Assembly: GCF_001270065.2 (NCBI RefSeq)
Contig: NZ_LFYT02000008.1
Location: 84,031-148,030, forward strand
DNA length: 64,000 nucleotides
Reading direction: 5' to 3'
Source of the DNA: Limnohabitans planktonicus II-D5
GTDB lineage: Bacteria > Pseudomonadota > Gammaproteobacteria > Burkholderiales > Burkholderiaceae_C
Under the pieces are notes generated by a model, which saw nothing but the letters and a program-made list of their open reading frames with translations, was not told where the DNA came from and did no database searches. Of this stretch, positions 9,152 through 19,022 are shown one piece after another. The first letter of the stretch is position 1, and every line of letters begins with the position of its first letter. Both the position numbers and the translations under genes were made by a program.

Positions 9152-11836
9152 ATGTATTCCGTGTGGGCCAGCGGCTCAAGGGCTGTCATTCTTCAGCTTG
9201 CACCTTTGCAAGGCCCCGAAAGTCCATGGATGTCGTTGTTGGACAAATTTCGCACCCACCCCACAGACTCGTTGTCCGGCAAGCAAGTGGTGGACAGCGC
9301 ATATTGGAGCCGCCCCACCGAGCAGTTGTTGCAAGAGCTGTTCTCATCGTCCAAGGGTCTGACGCAGAGTCAGGCTGAATCCACGTTCAAGCGTCTGGGG
9401 GCCAATGCCCTGGCCGATTCCACAAGTACTTCAACATGGGGTCTGTTGATCAGTCAGTTCAAGAGTCCCCTGGTCCTGATCTTGATCGTGGCGTCGGTCA
9501 TCTCGATGTTTGCCGCCGAGTGGATCGACGCCGGGGTGGTGCTGGCCATTGTGCTGGGCAGCACATTGTTGGGTTTCGGGCAGGAGTTCATGGCGGGCAA
9601 TGCGATTGAAAAACTGCGCACCCACGTCAAGATCCATTCGCTGATATTGCGCGATGACCAAGCCCGCAAGCAGCCCTCCGATGCGGTGGTGCCAGGCGAT
9701 GTGGTTTTGCTGTCGGCAGGCAGTTTGATTCCTGCAGACGGGGTGGTGCTGGAGGCCAAAGACTTTTTCATCAACCAGGCGGTGCTCACGGGTGAGACCT
9801 TTCCTGTGGAAAAAAAGCCCGGCGTGGTCAACGTGGCAGCCAGTTTGAGTGAGCGCAGCAATGCGGTGTTCATGGGCACCAGTGTGAGCAGTGGCACCGC
9901 GCGCGTGCTGGTGGTGCAAACGGGCAAATCCACGGTGTTCGGTCAGATTGCGGGCAAGCTGGCGCTGCGTCCGCCTATGACCGAATTCGAGCGGGGCATC
10001 CACCGCTTTGGTTATTTGCTCACGCGCATCATGGGGGTGATGGTGGTGATTGTTTTGGCGATCAATATGTTCATGGCCAAACCGCCGATTGATTCTTTGC
10101 TGTTTGCCCTGGCGCTGGCGGTGGGCCTCACGCCTGAACTGTTGCCAGCCATCGTCAGCATCACCTTGTCGCATGGGGCCAAGCGCATGGCCCGGCTGGG
10201 CGTGATTGTTCGGCGTCTCAATTCGATTGAAAACCTGGGTGCCATGGACGTGCTGTGCACGGACAAGACTGGCACCCTGACGGCTGGTGTGGTCGCGCTG
10301 GACGGCGCTTTCGATGTGCAGGGCCAGGCCTCGACGCGGGTGCTCAAGCTGGCCGGGATCAATGCACAGTTTCAGTCGGGGCTGGCCAATCCGCTGGATG
10401 AGGCGGTGACCGCGGCCTTGCAAAAAGCGCAGCTCGATGTGGCGCAGGTGAACAAGCGCGATGAAATTCCATACGACTTCGTGCGCAAGTGTTTGTCGGT
10501 GGTGGTCGATGAGGCCGGTGTCAGCACGCTGATCACCAAGGGGGCCCTGGACAAGGTGCTGGCCCGTTGCGTCAGTGTGGGCGCGGGGCTGCCGTTGGAT
10601 GCGGCCTGTGCGCAACGCATCGAGGCGCAGTTTGACAGCTGGAGTGAGCAGGGCTTTCGGGTCTTGGGGGTGGCGTCGCGGGAGATCGATGCGCGCAGCG
10701 TGCCCTACACCCGGGACGATGAAAGCGGTTTGAGCTTTGAAGGCTTTTTGCTGTTCATGGACCCCCCCAAACCCGATGTGCAGCAGACCTTGCGGGATCT
10801 GGCGCAGCGTGGCGTGCAGCTCAAGATCATCACGGGTGACAACCACAAGGTGGCCCGGCATGTAGCGCAGGCGGTGGGTTTGCCAGTGACCCAGGTGGTC
10901 ACAGGCCGTGAGTTGCACGATGTGGGCGATGAAGCCTTGATGCACATTGCCCGGCAGGCCACGGTGTTTGCCGAGGTGGACCCGAACCAGAAAGAACGCA
11001 TCATTTTGGCGCTGCAAAAAACGGGGCATGTGGTGGGCTATATGGGCGACGGCATCAACGATGCGCTGGCCTTGCATGCAGCCGATGTGGGCATCTCGGT
11101 GGACACTGCGGTGGATGTGGCCAAAGATGCGGCCGACTTTGTTTTGCTGCGCAAAGACCTGAACATCTTGTGCGAAGGCATTGACGAAGGGCGCATGACC
11201 TTTGCCAACACGCTCAAATACATCCTGACCACAATCAGCGCCAATTTTGGCAACATGGTCAGCATGGCCGTGGCTTCGGTTTTCTTGCCCTTCTTGCCGC
11301 TGCTGGCCTCGCAAATTTTGCTCAACAGTTTTCTGGCCGATATCCCGGCCACGACCATTGCCGGGGATCGGGTGGACCCTGAATCGGTCGCCCAGCCGCG
11401 CCATTGGGACACCCTGTTCATTCGCAACTACATGCTGGTGTTCGGGTTGCTGAGTTCGGCCTTCGACTTCATGGCGTTTGGGGTGTTGCTGTGGGTGTTT
11501 CAGGCAAGGCCAGAAGAATTCAGAACCGGCTGGTTCGTGGTGTCCCTGATGACACAACTGGTCATCGCCTTGGTGGTCAGAACGCGCAGACCGTTTTACC
11601 TCAGCCGACCCGGCACGGGCTTGTGGGTGAGCAGTGCAGTGGTGCTGTGTGTGGCGCTGAGCTTGCCGTATTGGCCTTGGAGCGCCATGTTGGGTTTTGT
11701 GCCCTTGCCGATCTCACTGATGGGGGGCTTGGTCGGTTTGACTGTGGCTTATGTGGTGGCGGTCGAGGTGTGCAAAAAAATCTTCTATCAACACTTCGGT
11801 TTGGCGTGGGTGCCCCCTCAGCGATTGTCCAGTTGA
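9152..11836 (+). CDS. mgtA: Magnesium-translocating P-type ATPase
   Basis: An 894-residue P3B-type ATPase, which imports Mg2+ with ATP hydrolysis at the inner membrane. Visible: actuator motif [10 protein letters not shown], phosphorylation motif CTDKTGTLT with Asp371 at about base 10262, nucleotide-binding region (KGALDKVL), hinge motif GDGIND, and about ten membrane segments, the last ones [18 protein letters not shown] onwards. The family N-terminus is variable; ATG at 9152 gives the longest form, while ATG at 9230 (MSLLDKF) is equally possible, and neither has a strong ribosome binding site. No leader resembling the enterobacterial mgtA element was recognised. Its 3' end overlaps the convergent VF530 gene. 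Confidence 0.92.
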   Translation: MYSVWASGSRAVILQLAPLQGPESPWMSLLDKFRTHPTDSLSGKQVVDSAYWSRPTEQLLQELFSSSKGLTQSQAESTFKRLGANALADSTSTSTWGLLISQFKSPLVLILIVASVISMFAAEWIDAGVVLAIVLGSTLLGFGQEFMAGNAIEKLRTHVKIHSLILRDDQARKQPSDAVVPGDVVLLSAGSLIPADGVVLEAKDFFINQAVLTGETFPVEKKPGVVNVAASLSERSNAVFMGTSVSSGTARVLVVQTGKSTVFGQIAGKLALRPPMTEFERGIHRFGYLLTRIMGVMVVIVLAINMFMAKPPIDSLLFALALAVGLTPELLPAIVSITLSHGAKRMARLGVIVRRLNSIENLGAMDVLCTDKTGTLTAGVVALDGAFDVQGQASTRVLKLAGINAQFQSGLANPLDEAVTAALQKAQLDVAQVNKRDEIPYDFVRKCLSVVVDEAGVSTLITKGALDKVLARCVSVGAGLPLDAACAQRIEAQFDSWSEQGFRVLGVASREIDARSVPYTRDDESGLSFEGFLLFMDPPKPDVQQTLRDLAQRGVQLKIITGDNHKVARHVAQAVGLPVTQVVTGRELHDVGDEALMHIARQATVFAEVDPNQKERIILALQKTGHVVGYMGDGINDALALHAADVGISVDTAVDVAKDAADFVLLRKDLNILCEGIDEGRMTFANTLKYILTTISANFGNMVSMAVASVFLPFLPLLASQILLNSFLADIPATTIAGDRVDPESVAQPRHWDTLFIRNYMLVFGLLSSAFDFMAFGVLLWVFQARPEEFRTGWFVVSLMTQLVIALVVRTRRPFYLSRPGTGLWVSSAVVLCVALSLPYWPWSAMLGFVPLPISLMGGLVGLTVAYVVAVEVCKKIFYQHFGLAWVPPQRLSS

Positions 11837-12096
11837 GCGTTGTAGCGTTTTTGTTCCCGCAACATGAACAGGTAAAGACTTTCGACCTTGTCTCTGGCCC
11901 AAGGGGTCTTGCGTAAAAATTTCAAGCTGGAACCCACCGAGGGCTCGTGGGTGAAGCAGCGAATCGGGATGCGGCTGCCCAGATCGGCCCAGCCGTAATG
12001 GTCGGCCAGTTGGGTGACGATGGCTTCCAGGGTTAATCCGTGCAAGGGGTTGCGTGCTTGGGCGGGTGGGGAGGGTAGGGGTTCCATGGCCGTCAT
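11818..12096 (-). CDS. VF530 family (DUF2132) DNA-binding protein
   Basis: A 92-residue protein matching the VF530 family, small helical proteins related in structure to DNA-binding folds. Recognisable segments are [31 protein letters not shown] and [16 protein letters not shown], which are the most conserved parts of the family. The 3' end overlaps the 3' end of mgtA by 19 bases in convergent orientation. Role in the cell unknown. Confidence 0.85.
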   Translation of the reverse strand: MTAMEPLPSPPAQARNPLHGLTLEAIVTQLADHYGWADLGSRIPIRCFTHEPSVGSSLKFLRKTPWARDKVESLYLFMLREQKRYNAQLDNR

Positions 12097-12259
12097 TGTC
12101 TTGAGGTGTACAGCACGATGTGTGCTTGGTGTGTTGCAGTTTCAGAGCGCTTGCGTGTGTTGGCGCACAGATTGCCTGAGTCGATGGTTCCAAAATGTAT
12201 CAGGTGGGACTGCGCCATTGTCAAAATTGTGCAGTCCATTCGCATGCATTGAGGAGCAC

Positions 12260-12958
12260 TTGGAAAATCAATTGTTGGCGTTGTTACCAGAGTCGGATAA
12301 GTCCAGATGGCTTTCCTTGTTGAAATACGTTGATTTGCAGCAAGGCCAATCACTTTATGCATCGGGTCAGTCCTTGAATCATGTCTACTTTCCAATGGGC
12401 TCCATTGTGGCGCTTCATGGCGTCAGCCAAAGTGGCTTGATGTCTGAATTGGCTTTGGTCGGGCGAGAGGGAATGGTGGGGATCGTCAGTTTTTTGGGCG
12501 GAGGATCGAGCACCAGCGATGCAGTCGTTTTGTCATCAGGACCTGCTTTTCGCATGGGAGCTCAGGCCCTTCGGCATGAGTTTGAAAATTCGACTGCAGT
12601 GATGTCATTGATGTTGCGTTACACACAAGCACTCATTTCTCAAATGGCTCAGACGTCCTTGTGTAATCAGTACCATTCTGTTGAGCAAGCCATGAGTCGA
12701 TTGTTGCTCTTGAGTCTGGACTGTGTGCAGTCGACTGAACTGAACATGACACAAGAGGTGATGGCCCAGATCCTCGGGGTGCGCAGAGAACGCGTCAGCC
12801 AGGTCGCGGTTCGATGGCAACGCAGCAAATGGATTCAATATGCCCGCGGGCACATTGCGGTGCCTGACCGCAGCGCTTTGGAGCGTGTCAGCTGTGAGTG
12901 TTACAAGGCGATCAAAAAAGAATATGAAAGGTTGTTACCTTCCGATTGGGTGCCATGA
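12260..12958 (+). CDS. Crp/Fnr family transcriptional regulator (copy 1)
   Basis: A 232-residue regulator with an N-terminal cNMP-binding-like beta barrel (YFPMGSIVALHG; ALVGREGMVGIVSF) and a C-terminal winged helix (MTQEVMAQILGVRRERVSQVA). No cysteine cluster of FNR type is evident. The open frame runs back to an ATG at 12014, but this overlaps the opposite VF530 gene. I chose TTG at 12260, preceded by GAGGAG, because it gives 232 residues, exactly the length of the paralogue at 18150-18848, and aligns with its N-terminus (NQLLALLPES with NTLLDLIPES). It is coupled to the CheB-CheR gene by ATGA. Confidence 0.82.
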   Translation: MENQLLALLPESDKSRWLSLLKYVDLQQGQSLYASGQSLNHVYFPMGSIVALHGVSQSGLMSELALVGREGMVGIVSFLGGGSSTSDAVVLSSGPAFRMGAQALRHEFENSTAVMSLMLRYTQALISQMAQTSLCNQYHSVEQAMSRLLLLSLDCVQSTELNMTQEVMAQILGVRRERVSQVAVRWQRSKWIQYARGHIAVPDRSALERVSCECYKAIKKEYERLLPSDWVP

Positions 12959-15540
12959 AGTCCGATGCGCCAACGACCGCTCAGTCCATCAAGGGGGCGC
13001 TTGATGCGTCCCGGGGGATGATGCGTCTGGTGGGCTTGGGAACCTCTGCCGGTGGTTTACAAGCCTTGAAGGCCTTCTTTTCCCGTGTGCCCTTGAACTC
13101 GGGATTGGCGTACGTGGTGCTGCAGCACATGGGGCCGGACCACAAAACTTCCTTGTCTCATTTGTTGTCCCGGGTAACCCGTCTTTCTGTGCACGATGTG
13201 CAAGAGTTGACGGTGGTGCAAGCCAATGCGGTGTATGTCATGCCCTCAGGGGGGGAGCTGAAATTGGCTCAAGGTTGCTTGCATTTTCGGGCGTCCACAT
13301 CTGTGCAAGCGATGCATTATCCGATTGATGTTTTTTTCAAGACCTTGGCGCAAGAACAAGGGCATTTTGCGATTGGGGTGGTGTTGTCCGGTATGGGGCA
13401 AGATGGCGTCGCAGGCCTTCAAGCCATTCATGCGCAAGGCGGTCTGACCTTTGCTCAGCAACCCGAAACAGCAGGTTTCACATCCATGCCACAAAGTGCC
13501 ATCGATGCAGGGTGCGTGCAAGTGGTGGCAGCCCCGGAAGACATGCCTGAACGGATCATTCAGATGGTGCAGGAGCAAAGCAGTGCCACAGGAATATCTG
13601 AATCGTCACAGGGTCAGGCATTGGCCGTCATCTTGAATTTACTGCATCAACACAGCAAGAGCGATTTGTCGCTTTACAAGAGCAGCACTTTGATGCGCCG
13701 CATCAAGCGGCGCATGTCGGCACATGGCCTGACCACCATGGAGGGCTACATTGATTTTTTGCGGGGCAATACACAAGAGCTTGATTTTCTATTCGCGGAA
13801 ATGCTGATTGGTGTGACCTCATTTTTCAGAGACCCTGAGGTCTGGTCTGATTTGAAAAATCAGGTGTTGCCAGATCTGATTCGCTCGCCTGCGCATGAGG
13901 GAACTTTAAGAGCCTGGATTGTGGGTTGCTCAAGCGGTGAAGAGGCCTACACCTTGGCCATGGTGTTTCAAGAGTTGAAAGACAGTCAACCCAGTCTGCA
14001 GGGCTTGCGCATACAAATATTTGCCACCGACTTGAACACGCATGCCATTGCGGTCGCCCGCAAAGCCTGGTACTGCGCCAAGGCCGTGCAGGGCCTGGAC
14101 AAAAAGCGTCTGGAACGGTTTTTTACCCCTCACTTGGGTGGGTTTTCGATACGTCCGGACATACGCGGCATGGTGCTTTTTGCAAGACATGACGTGGTTC
14201 TTGATCCTCCGTTCACGCAGTTGGATGTGCTCTCGTGTCGCAATGTTTTGATTTATTTCAACGCTGCCTTGCAGCATCGACTGTTGCCACTGTTTCACTA
14301 CAGCCTGCGATCGGGGGGGGTGCTGATTTTGGGTGGCGCAGAGACGGTGGGTCGATCGCAAGCACTGTTCACACCTTTGGTATCCAAATCACGCATTTTT
14401 CGGCGCAATGATTTGCCTTTGTCGCCGGGTTCGGTTGACTTTCCCGTTCAACGCCAAATGCTCACGCCTATGCCCTTACAACAGATGACCGTACCCAGTC
14501 CCAGTCCCCCCAACTTGCAAACGCTGGTGGAGAAACTCTTGCTTCAAATCTTCACACCCGCCGCGGTGCTGGTCAATGAAGCGGGGGATATTTTGTACAT
14601 CCATGGACGCACAGGCCGATACTTGGAGCCTGCTGCAGGCAAGGCCAACTGGAATGTGCATGTGATGGCCATTCCTTGTTTGCGAGCCTCTTTGGCCATC
14701 GTTCTTCGTCAAGCCCTTCGCGCCCAACAAGCTGTGTCTGTGCAGGTCCATCACCTGGATGACGAAATGCCTTGCAGTGTTTTATTGACGGTGCATCCCA
14801 TGAAAGAGCCGCAAAATTTGGCGGGTATGGCGTTGGTGATATTTAAAGAGATGGACATGCCTGTGGGCAGCAGTGGCGTGCAGGCCATGCCCTCACCGGA
14901 TGACTCGCTTGTGCAAGAGCTGCACAATGCGCGCGAAGAAATATTGACCTTGCGCCATGAGATGAAAACGTTCAAGGAAACCTTGCAAGCATCCAATGAA
15001 TCCTTGCAATCCATGAATGAAGAGTTGCAATCGGCCAATGAGGAACTCACCACTTCCAAAGAAGAAGGCCAGTCGATGAATGAAGAGTTGCAAACCCTCA
15101 ACGGAGAGTTGCAAAGTCGACTTGATGAGTTGGCATTGGCTCAAAGCGACATGCAAAACCTGCTCAACAGCACAGACATTGCCACGCTGTTTTTGGACAA
15201 TGATCTGAATGTCAGGCGCTACACCGAGCAGGCTGAGGCCATCTTCCATTTTCGGGAAGGTGATGTGGGACGGCCATTGAGCGATTTGGCCAACACACTG
15301 GACTACCCCGATCTGAAGCTCGACTTGATGGAAACCTTGAGGACACTGACGCCTTGTACCAAGTCGATTGCCTCAACCGACGGGCGATGGTTCACGATTC
15401 GGATCATGCCTTATCGAACCTTGTCAAACACGATCCAGGGTGCTGTGTTGACATTTGTCGACATCACACAGTCAAAAGCCCTTGAGTTGCAATTGCGTCA
15501 AACCCAAGCCAGTACCCTCAACCAGGTGCCATTGCCATGA
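12955..15540 (+). CDS. CheB-CheR-PAS fusion protein
   Basis: An 861-residue fusion. Residues about 24-205 are a CheB methylesterase domain with catalytic triad candidates Ser31 (GTSAGG), His58 (LQHMG) and Asp150 (GMGQDG). Residues about 215-480 are a CheR methyltransferase (VTSFFRDPEVW, SAM motif VGCSSGEEAYTLA, VLSCRNVLIYF). A long coiled coil with repeated SMNEEL/SANEEL units lies at about 645-735 and a PAS domain at about 735-850. No histidine kinase or receiver domain follows. Such fusions are usually hybrid kinases, so this is a shorter form. Start ATG 12955 overlaps the upstream regulator stop (ATGA); its stop in turn overlaps the next gene in the same way. Confidence 0.9.
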   Translation: MKSDAPTTAQSIKGALDASRGMMRLVGLGTSAGGLQALKAFFSRVPLNSGLAYVVLQHMGPDHKTSLSHLLSRVTRLSVHDVQELTVVQANAVYVMPSGGELKLAQGCLHFRASTSVQAMHYPIDVFFKTLAQEQGHFAIGVVLSGMGQDGVAGLQAIHAQGGLTFAQQPETAGFTSMPQSAIDAGCVQVVAAPEDMPERIIQMVQEQSSATGISESSQGQALAVILNLLHQHSKSDLSLYKSSTLMRRIKRRMSAHGLTTMEGYIDFLRGNTQELDFLFAEMLIGVTSFFRDPEVWSDLKNQVLPDLIRSPAHEGTLRAWIVGCSSGEEAYTLAMVFQELKDSQPSLQGLRIQIFATDLNTHAIAVARKAWYCAKAVQGLDKKRLERFFTPHLGGFSIRPDIRGMVLFARHDVVLDPPFTQLDVLSCRNVLIYFNAALQHRLLPLFHYSLRSGGVLILGGAETVGRSQALFTPLVSKSRIFRRNDLPLSPGSVDFPVQRQMLTPMPLQQMTVPSPSPPNLQTLVEKLLLQIFTPAAVLVNEAGDILYIHGRTGRYLEPAAGKANWNVHVMAIPCLRASLAIVLRQALRAQQAVSVQVHHLDDEMPCSVLLTVHPMKEPQNLAGMALVIFKEMDMPVGSSGVQAMPSPDDSLVQELHNAREEILTLRHEMKTFKETLQASNESLQSMNEELQSANEELTTSKEEGQSMNEELQTLNGELQSRLDELALAQSDMQNLLNSTDIATLFLDNDLNVRRYTEQAEAIFHFREGDVGRPLSDLANTLDYPDLKLDLMETLRTLTPCTKSIASTDGRWFTIRIMPYRTLSNTIQGAVLTFVDITQSKALELQLRQTQASTLNQVPLP

Positions 15541-16127
15541 AAAAACTCGCTTCATCTTCCACTGCATTGCGTGCACGTGCCCAGGCCCATTTAAAAGGGA
15601 ATGCCTCGGGCACTTGGATTGACGCCACGCAGGCCTTGCGCGTGTTGTTTGATTTGGCAGCCAACGCAGACACGGCGGCCGATGCATTGGCGCTCTTGCA
15701 CGAACTCCAGGTTCATCAGGTTGAGCTGGATTTGCAAACCGAAGAATTGAGTCAGTCGCTGCTTCAACTGGAGTCGATGCTAGCGCGTCAGCGACAACTC
15801 TACGATGCATCCCCTTGTGCCCAGTTGTTGATCGATGCCCAAGGCAGATTGGTGGACATGAATGAAACCGCATTGCATGACCTGGGCGTGGATACCACTG
15901 GCTGCAAGCGATTGATGGGGCAAAGAATGGATGTCTGTTTGACGAATGAAAGTGTTCTTCAACTGCAGTCTCAGGTGAAGGCTTTGCATCAAACCGACCG
16001 TATGTGTTCGTTTTTTTTGATCTTGAAAATACAAGGTCGCAATGCCTATCAGGTTTGTGCATCGCTGCGCCCACACCCTGAAGGCAAGGGCCATGTACTC
16101 GCCTGGCTGCCGTGGCCAGTCTGTTGA
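15537..16127 (+). CDS. PAS domain protein without output domain
   Basis: A 196-residue protein: an N-terminal helical segment with a predicted coiled coil (LLHELQVHQVELDLQTEELS, about 55-75) followed by one PAS domain (YDASPCAQLLIDAQGRLVDMN onward, about 88-190). That coiled-coil pattern is common in kinases paired with CheB-CheR fusions, but no kinase or cyclase domain follows. Coupled to the fusion gene by ATGA at 15537-15540. Likely a sensor or linker partner of the fusion protein. Confidence 0.8.
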   Translation: MKKLASSSTALRARAQAHLKGNASGTWIDATQALRVLFDLAANADTAADALALLHELQVHQVELDLQTEELSQSLLQLESMLARQRQLYDASPCAQLLIDAQGRLVDMNETALHDLGVDTTGCKRLMGQRMDVCLTNESVLQLQSQVKALHQTDRMCSFFLILKIQGRNAYQVCASLRPHPEGKGHVLAWLPWPVC

Positions 16128-16354
16128 TGGCGCAAAGTCAGCGCATCGGCAGTGCCTCCAAAGCGCAAGAAGGTCACAGTTATCTGGAACTGAGCGCCTA
16201 TGCAAAAGCACACCGCTTTGCCCTGATGCGCGATGAAGGGCGTATGGTGTTCACCTTGAAGGACGCCCAGGGCGAGCCTGTGACAGCTGCCACCATTAGA
16301 ACGTCCGCAAAAATTGGGTGGGCGAAGCGTCGCTTGCAGACCCCCTTCATTTGA
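16127..16354 (+). CDS. Small hypothetical protein downstream of PAS gene
   Basis: A 75-residue frame beginning at an ATG that overlaps the preceding stop (TGATG at 16125-16129), suggesting coupling. No signal peptide or domain is recognised; composition is polar with segments such as HSYLELSAYAKAHRF and MVFTLKDAQGEPVT. It may be a real small protein or a chance frame. Confidence 0.4.
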   Translation: MAQSQRIGSASKAQEGHSYLELSAYAKAHRFALMRDEGRMVFTLKDAQGEPVTAATIRTSAKIGWAKRRLQTPFI

Positions 16355-16533
16355 GATCTTTTCAAGTACCGGTATTCAGTGGTTTTACTGGTTTTCAGGT
16401 AGGGATCTTCACCAGTTCCGAGGATGTTCTGTCCAAGAGTTTGAATTTATTCTTTTAACGAGATTCGACAGTCGTCATCTTTTTCAAGACACGGATGTGG
16501 TTGTTGGATTTTTCATTGATAAGGATAGCGCCC

Positions 16534-17169
16534 ATGTGTATAGATATCGTACTGGCCGACCCCTATCCAGTCATGCTGGACGGCTTGTCTCATGTGTTTG
16601 GTCAGTCCCCCGATTTTTCAGTCAAATCTTGTGTCAAGAATGGCGACGATGCTTTACATGCCTTGCGCCAGCATTCACCAGATATTCTGGTCATGGATTT
16701 GTCTTTGACCCAGCGCAGCGGTTTGGCCTTGTTGGAGGAAATCAAAGCCCATAAGCTGAAGACCCGACCCATTGTGTTCACGGGCGCTCCGTTGGGCGAG
16801 GTGATGCGAGCCATCGACCTGGACATTCCGGGCCTGGTGTCGAAGGAAAAGTCCAGTCAGGTTCTGACCCGTTGTATCAAGTCGGTCCACGAAGGTGGCA
16901 AATGGCTGGATCGGGATTTAACGGTCAAAACCATGTCTCTTTTGCTGGAGCAACAAAAGAAAAATTCCCATGCGTCTCAGCTGCTCACGCCCCGCGAGAT
17001 GATGGTGGCACGGATGGTGACGGAAGGCTGGCCGAATAAAAAAATTGCTACCAAATTGTTCATCAGCGAAGGCACGGCCAAGTTGCATCTGCATCACATT
17101 TATCAAAAACTCAATTGCCCTGGACGCATGTCTTTGCAGCGATACATGCAAGAGCAAGGCTTGGTATGA
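16534..17169 (+). CDS. LuxR/NarL-family response regulator
   Basis: A 211-residue response regulator. The receiver (1-120) keeps Asp9, the phosphoacceptor Asp55 (ILVMDLS) and a lysine in GLVSKEKS, so phosphorylation looks possible; the second acidic residue is replaced by Pro10. The C-terminal LuxR helix-turn-helix is LTPREMMVARMVTEGWPNKKIA to GTAKLHLHHIYQKL, given here in two parts. The frame opens at 16495 but ATG at 16534 has AAGGA at 16521-16525. No partner kinase is adjacent. Confidence 0.9.
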   Translation: MCIDIVLADPYPVMLDGLSHVFGQSPDFSVKSCVKNGDDALHALRQHSPDILVMDLSLTQRSGLALLEEIKAHKLKTRPIVFTGAPLGEVMRAIDLDIPGLVSKEKSSQVLTRCIKSVHEGGKWLDRDLTVKTMSLLLEQQKKNSHASQLLTPREMMVARMVTEGWPNKKIATKLFISEGTAKLHLHHIYQKLNCPGRMSLQRYMQEQGLV

Positions 17170-17338
17170 AGTGGACTGCCGCGTTCAACCGCATGGCACT
17201 GGATTTTTCCCATTGAAAGAGCAGCTTTGTGCTGACGAAAAAATGCAGGGACATCGTTCGCGACTGCGTGCGCACGATGCGGTGACGGCGCTCATTATTG
17301 AAGAGATGTAAGCAATTTAAAAATACAGTCCATATGTG

Positions 17339-17392
17339 CTACGTCGCACATTCAATTAGGGTAATGCTGATTACACTTTCTCCGTGACGTAG
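17339..17392. promoter_or_regulatory. Inverted repeats upstream of second response regulator
   Basis: CTACGTCGCAC at 17339-17349 is matched by GTGACGTAG at 17384-17392, and between them lies the palindrome GTAAT-GCTG-ATTAC at 17361-17374. The block sits about 90 bases before the start codon of the next gene, in a 310-base gap that has no gene. It could be an operator; the binding protein is not known. Confidence 0.35.
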
Positions 17393-17479
17393 AGCTAAGC
17401 CGTCTTTTTAAGACAGTTGCATGCTGTGCTCAGAGCACCTAGAAAACAGTTTTTTTACCGCTCGCTTCAAGGAGTTTCG

Positions 17480-18124
17480 ATGCCCATTCGCGTTTTGCTT
17501 TCTTCCAAACACAAGGCGGTTTCTGAAGGCATAGCCGCTTTATTGCGGACTCACCACGACATGGACCTTGTGGGTATGGCAGACGGTGATTCCGGTACCC
17601 TTGCCTTGTGCGATGAAGTCGATCCGGACGTTGTGCTTTTCGGCATGCACTCCAATGATGCGCATGACCTGACACTGATGCAGCAGATGGCGCTCAGGCA
17701 CCCACCCATCAACACGGTGGCCTTTTGCAGTCCCACAGATCGCAACGCCATCATCGAGATTCTGGATGCGGGTGCCAAAGGCTATGTGTCGACGACGAGC
17801 AGCATTGACGAGTTGATGACAGCCATACGTGCAGCTGCTGCTGGGCGTCTTTATTTGTGTCAGTCTGCAGCTTCGGACATGATGGACAGTGTTCGCAAAG
17901 CACGCTCCGGAGACATCAATGTTCGAAGGCAGTTGGGTGGTCGTGAAGAGCAGGTTCTTCGATTGATTGCGGATGGCTACTCCTCCAAGGAGATTGCACG
18001 CAATCTGCAAATTGCACCGAGCACCGTGGAAGTACACCGCCGCAACATCATGCGCAAGGTCGGCTTGCACAAAGTGGCCGATTTGACGCGTTATGCCATT
18101 CGCAATCAGATGGTGTCCATCTGA
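17480..18124 (+). CDS. LuxR-family regulator with degenerate receiver domain
   Basis: A 214-residue protein with a receiver-like domain (1-120) and a LuxR helix-turn-helix (LGGREEQVLRLIADGYSSKE, then IAPSTVEVHRRNIMRKVGL). The receiver lacks the key residues: Ser8-Ser9 in place of the acidic pair, Gly55 (VVLFGMH) in place of the phosphoacceptor Asp, and Thr105 in place of the conserved Lys. It therefore cannot be phosphorylated in the usual way. ATG 17480 is chosen over the longer frame from 17417 because CAAGGAG at 17468-17474 fits it. Confidence 0.9.
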   Translation: MPIRVLLSSKHKAVSEGIAALLRTHHDMDLVGMADGDSGTLALCDEVDPDVVLFGMHSNDAHDLTLMQQMALRHPPINTVAFCSPTDRNAIIEILDAGAKGYVSTTSSIDELMTAIRAAAAGRLYLCQSAASDMMDSVRKARSGDINVRRQLGGREEQVLRLIADGYSSKEIARNLQIAPSTVEVHRRNIMRKVGLHKVADLTRYAIRNQMVSI

Positions 18125-18149
18125 TTGATTGGAGTCTGTCAGCTGCGCA

Positions 18150-18848
18150 TTATTTGGACAATGCCTTCATTCTTTCATAGGCTTTCTTGACCACGCCATA
18201 GCATTCGCAGGAGCGCTTTTGCAATTCACTGTGATCGAGCACGGTGATGCGGCCGCGCGTGTAGTTGATGACGCCTGCTTTCATCAAGCGCGACGCTGCA
18301 TTGGACACCCCCTCTCGCCGCACGCCCAGCATGTTGCTGATCATTTCGTGCGTCAGTTGGAGGGTGTTTCCTGCCTGTCTGTCCAATGTCAGCAAAAGAA
18401 GACGACACAGCTTTTGATCCAGCGTGTGGTGTCTGTTGCACACGGCCATTTGTGCCATTTGGGTGACCAGTGCCTGGTTAAAGCGCAGCAAAATTCTTTG
18501 AAGTGCGGGGCCTTCTTGAAGAGTTTGCAACACAGTGCTGAAACGGATTCGGATGGCTTGGCCTGCAATTTGTACGACTGCCCGGTTGGGTGCTTGTGAG
18601 GCACCCGATAGCAAATAAAAACCCACCAAGCCCTCACACCCGATCATGGCAATTTCTGTGGAGGCCCCGTTTTCCAGAATATGGACCCAGGAAATGACGG
18701 CGGATGTCGGGAAATAGATGTGACTGACGATGCTGCCGGGTTCAGCCAGAACTTTGCCCAAAGTCAAATGGGTGTATTCCAATTCTGGCGCCCACTTGGC
18801 GTAAATAGACTCGGGTATCAAGTCGAGCAGCGTGTTTTGATTCAGCAT
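18150..18848 (-). CDS. Crp/Fnr family transcriptional regulator (copy 2)
   Basis: A 232-residue paralogue of the regulator at 12260-12958, facing the opposite way and closing the signalling island. It has a cNMP-binding-like N-terminal domain (IYFPTSAVISWVHIL; AMIGCEGLVGFYLL) and a C-terminal winged helix (LTHEMISNMLGVRREGVS). Both copies share an unusual tail with SCECY followed by K-K-x-YER. ATG at 18848 is preferred over an upstream TTG. The gap from 18849 to the photolyase end at 19023 is non-coding. Confidence 0.87.
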   Translation of the reverse strand: MLNQNTLLDLIPESIYAKWAPELEYTHLTLGKVLAEPGSIVSHIYFPTSAVISWVHILENGASTEIAMIGCEGLVGFYLLSGASQAPNRAVVQIAGQAIRIRFSTVLQTLQEGPALQRILLRFNQALVTQMAQMAVCNRHHTLDQKLCRLLLLTLDRQAGNTLQLTHEMISNMLGVRREGVSNAASRLMKAGVINYTRGRITVLDHSELQKRSCECYGVVKKAYERMKALSK

Positions 18849-19022
18849 TACGCACAATGAAGTGATGAAATTTAAGATTTGTTAAGACGTTGGAATTGTA
18901 GCAAAGATTACAAAAATATCAACAGGTGCTTAATATTGATACGGACTGCTGCGAAACGGCTTCTCCTGCAAGATCCATGCAGCTGGATCTCCAGTCCCTC
19001 CGCTTGTGCAGGGGGACCCTGT

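Noticed and set aside
12014..12259. 82-residue N-terminal extension of the first Crp/Fnr protein
   Set aside because: It runs opposite the conserved VF530 gene, and the paralogue lacks it; the TTG start gives equal lengths.
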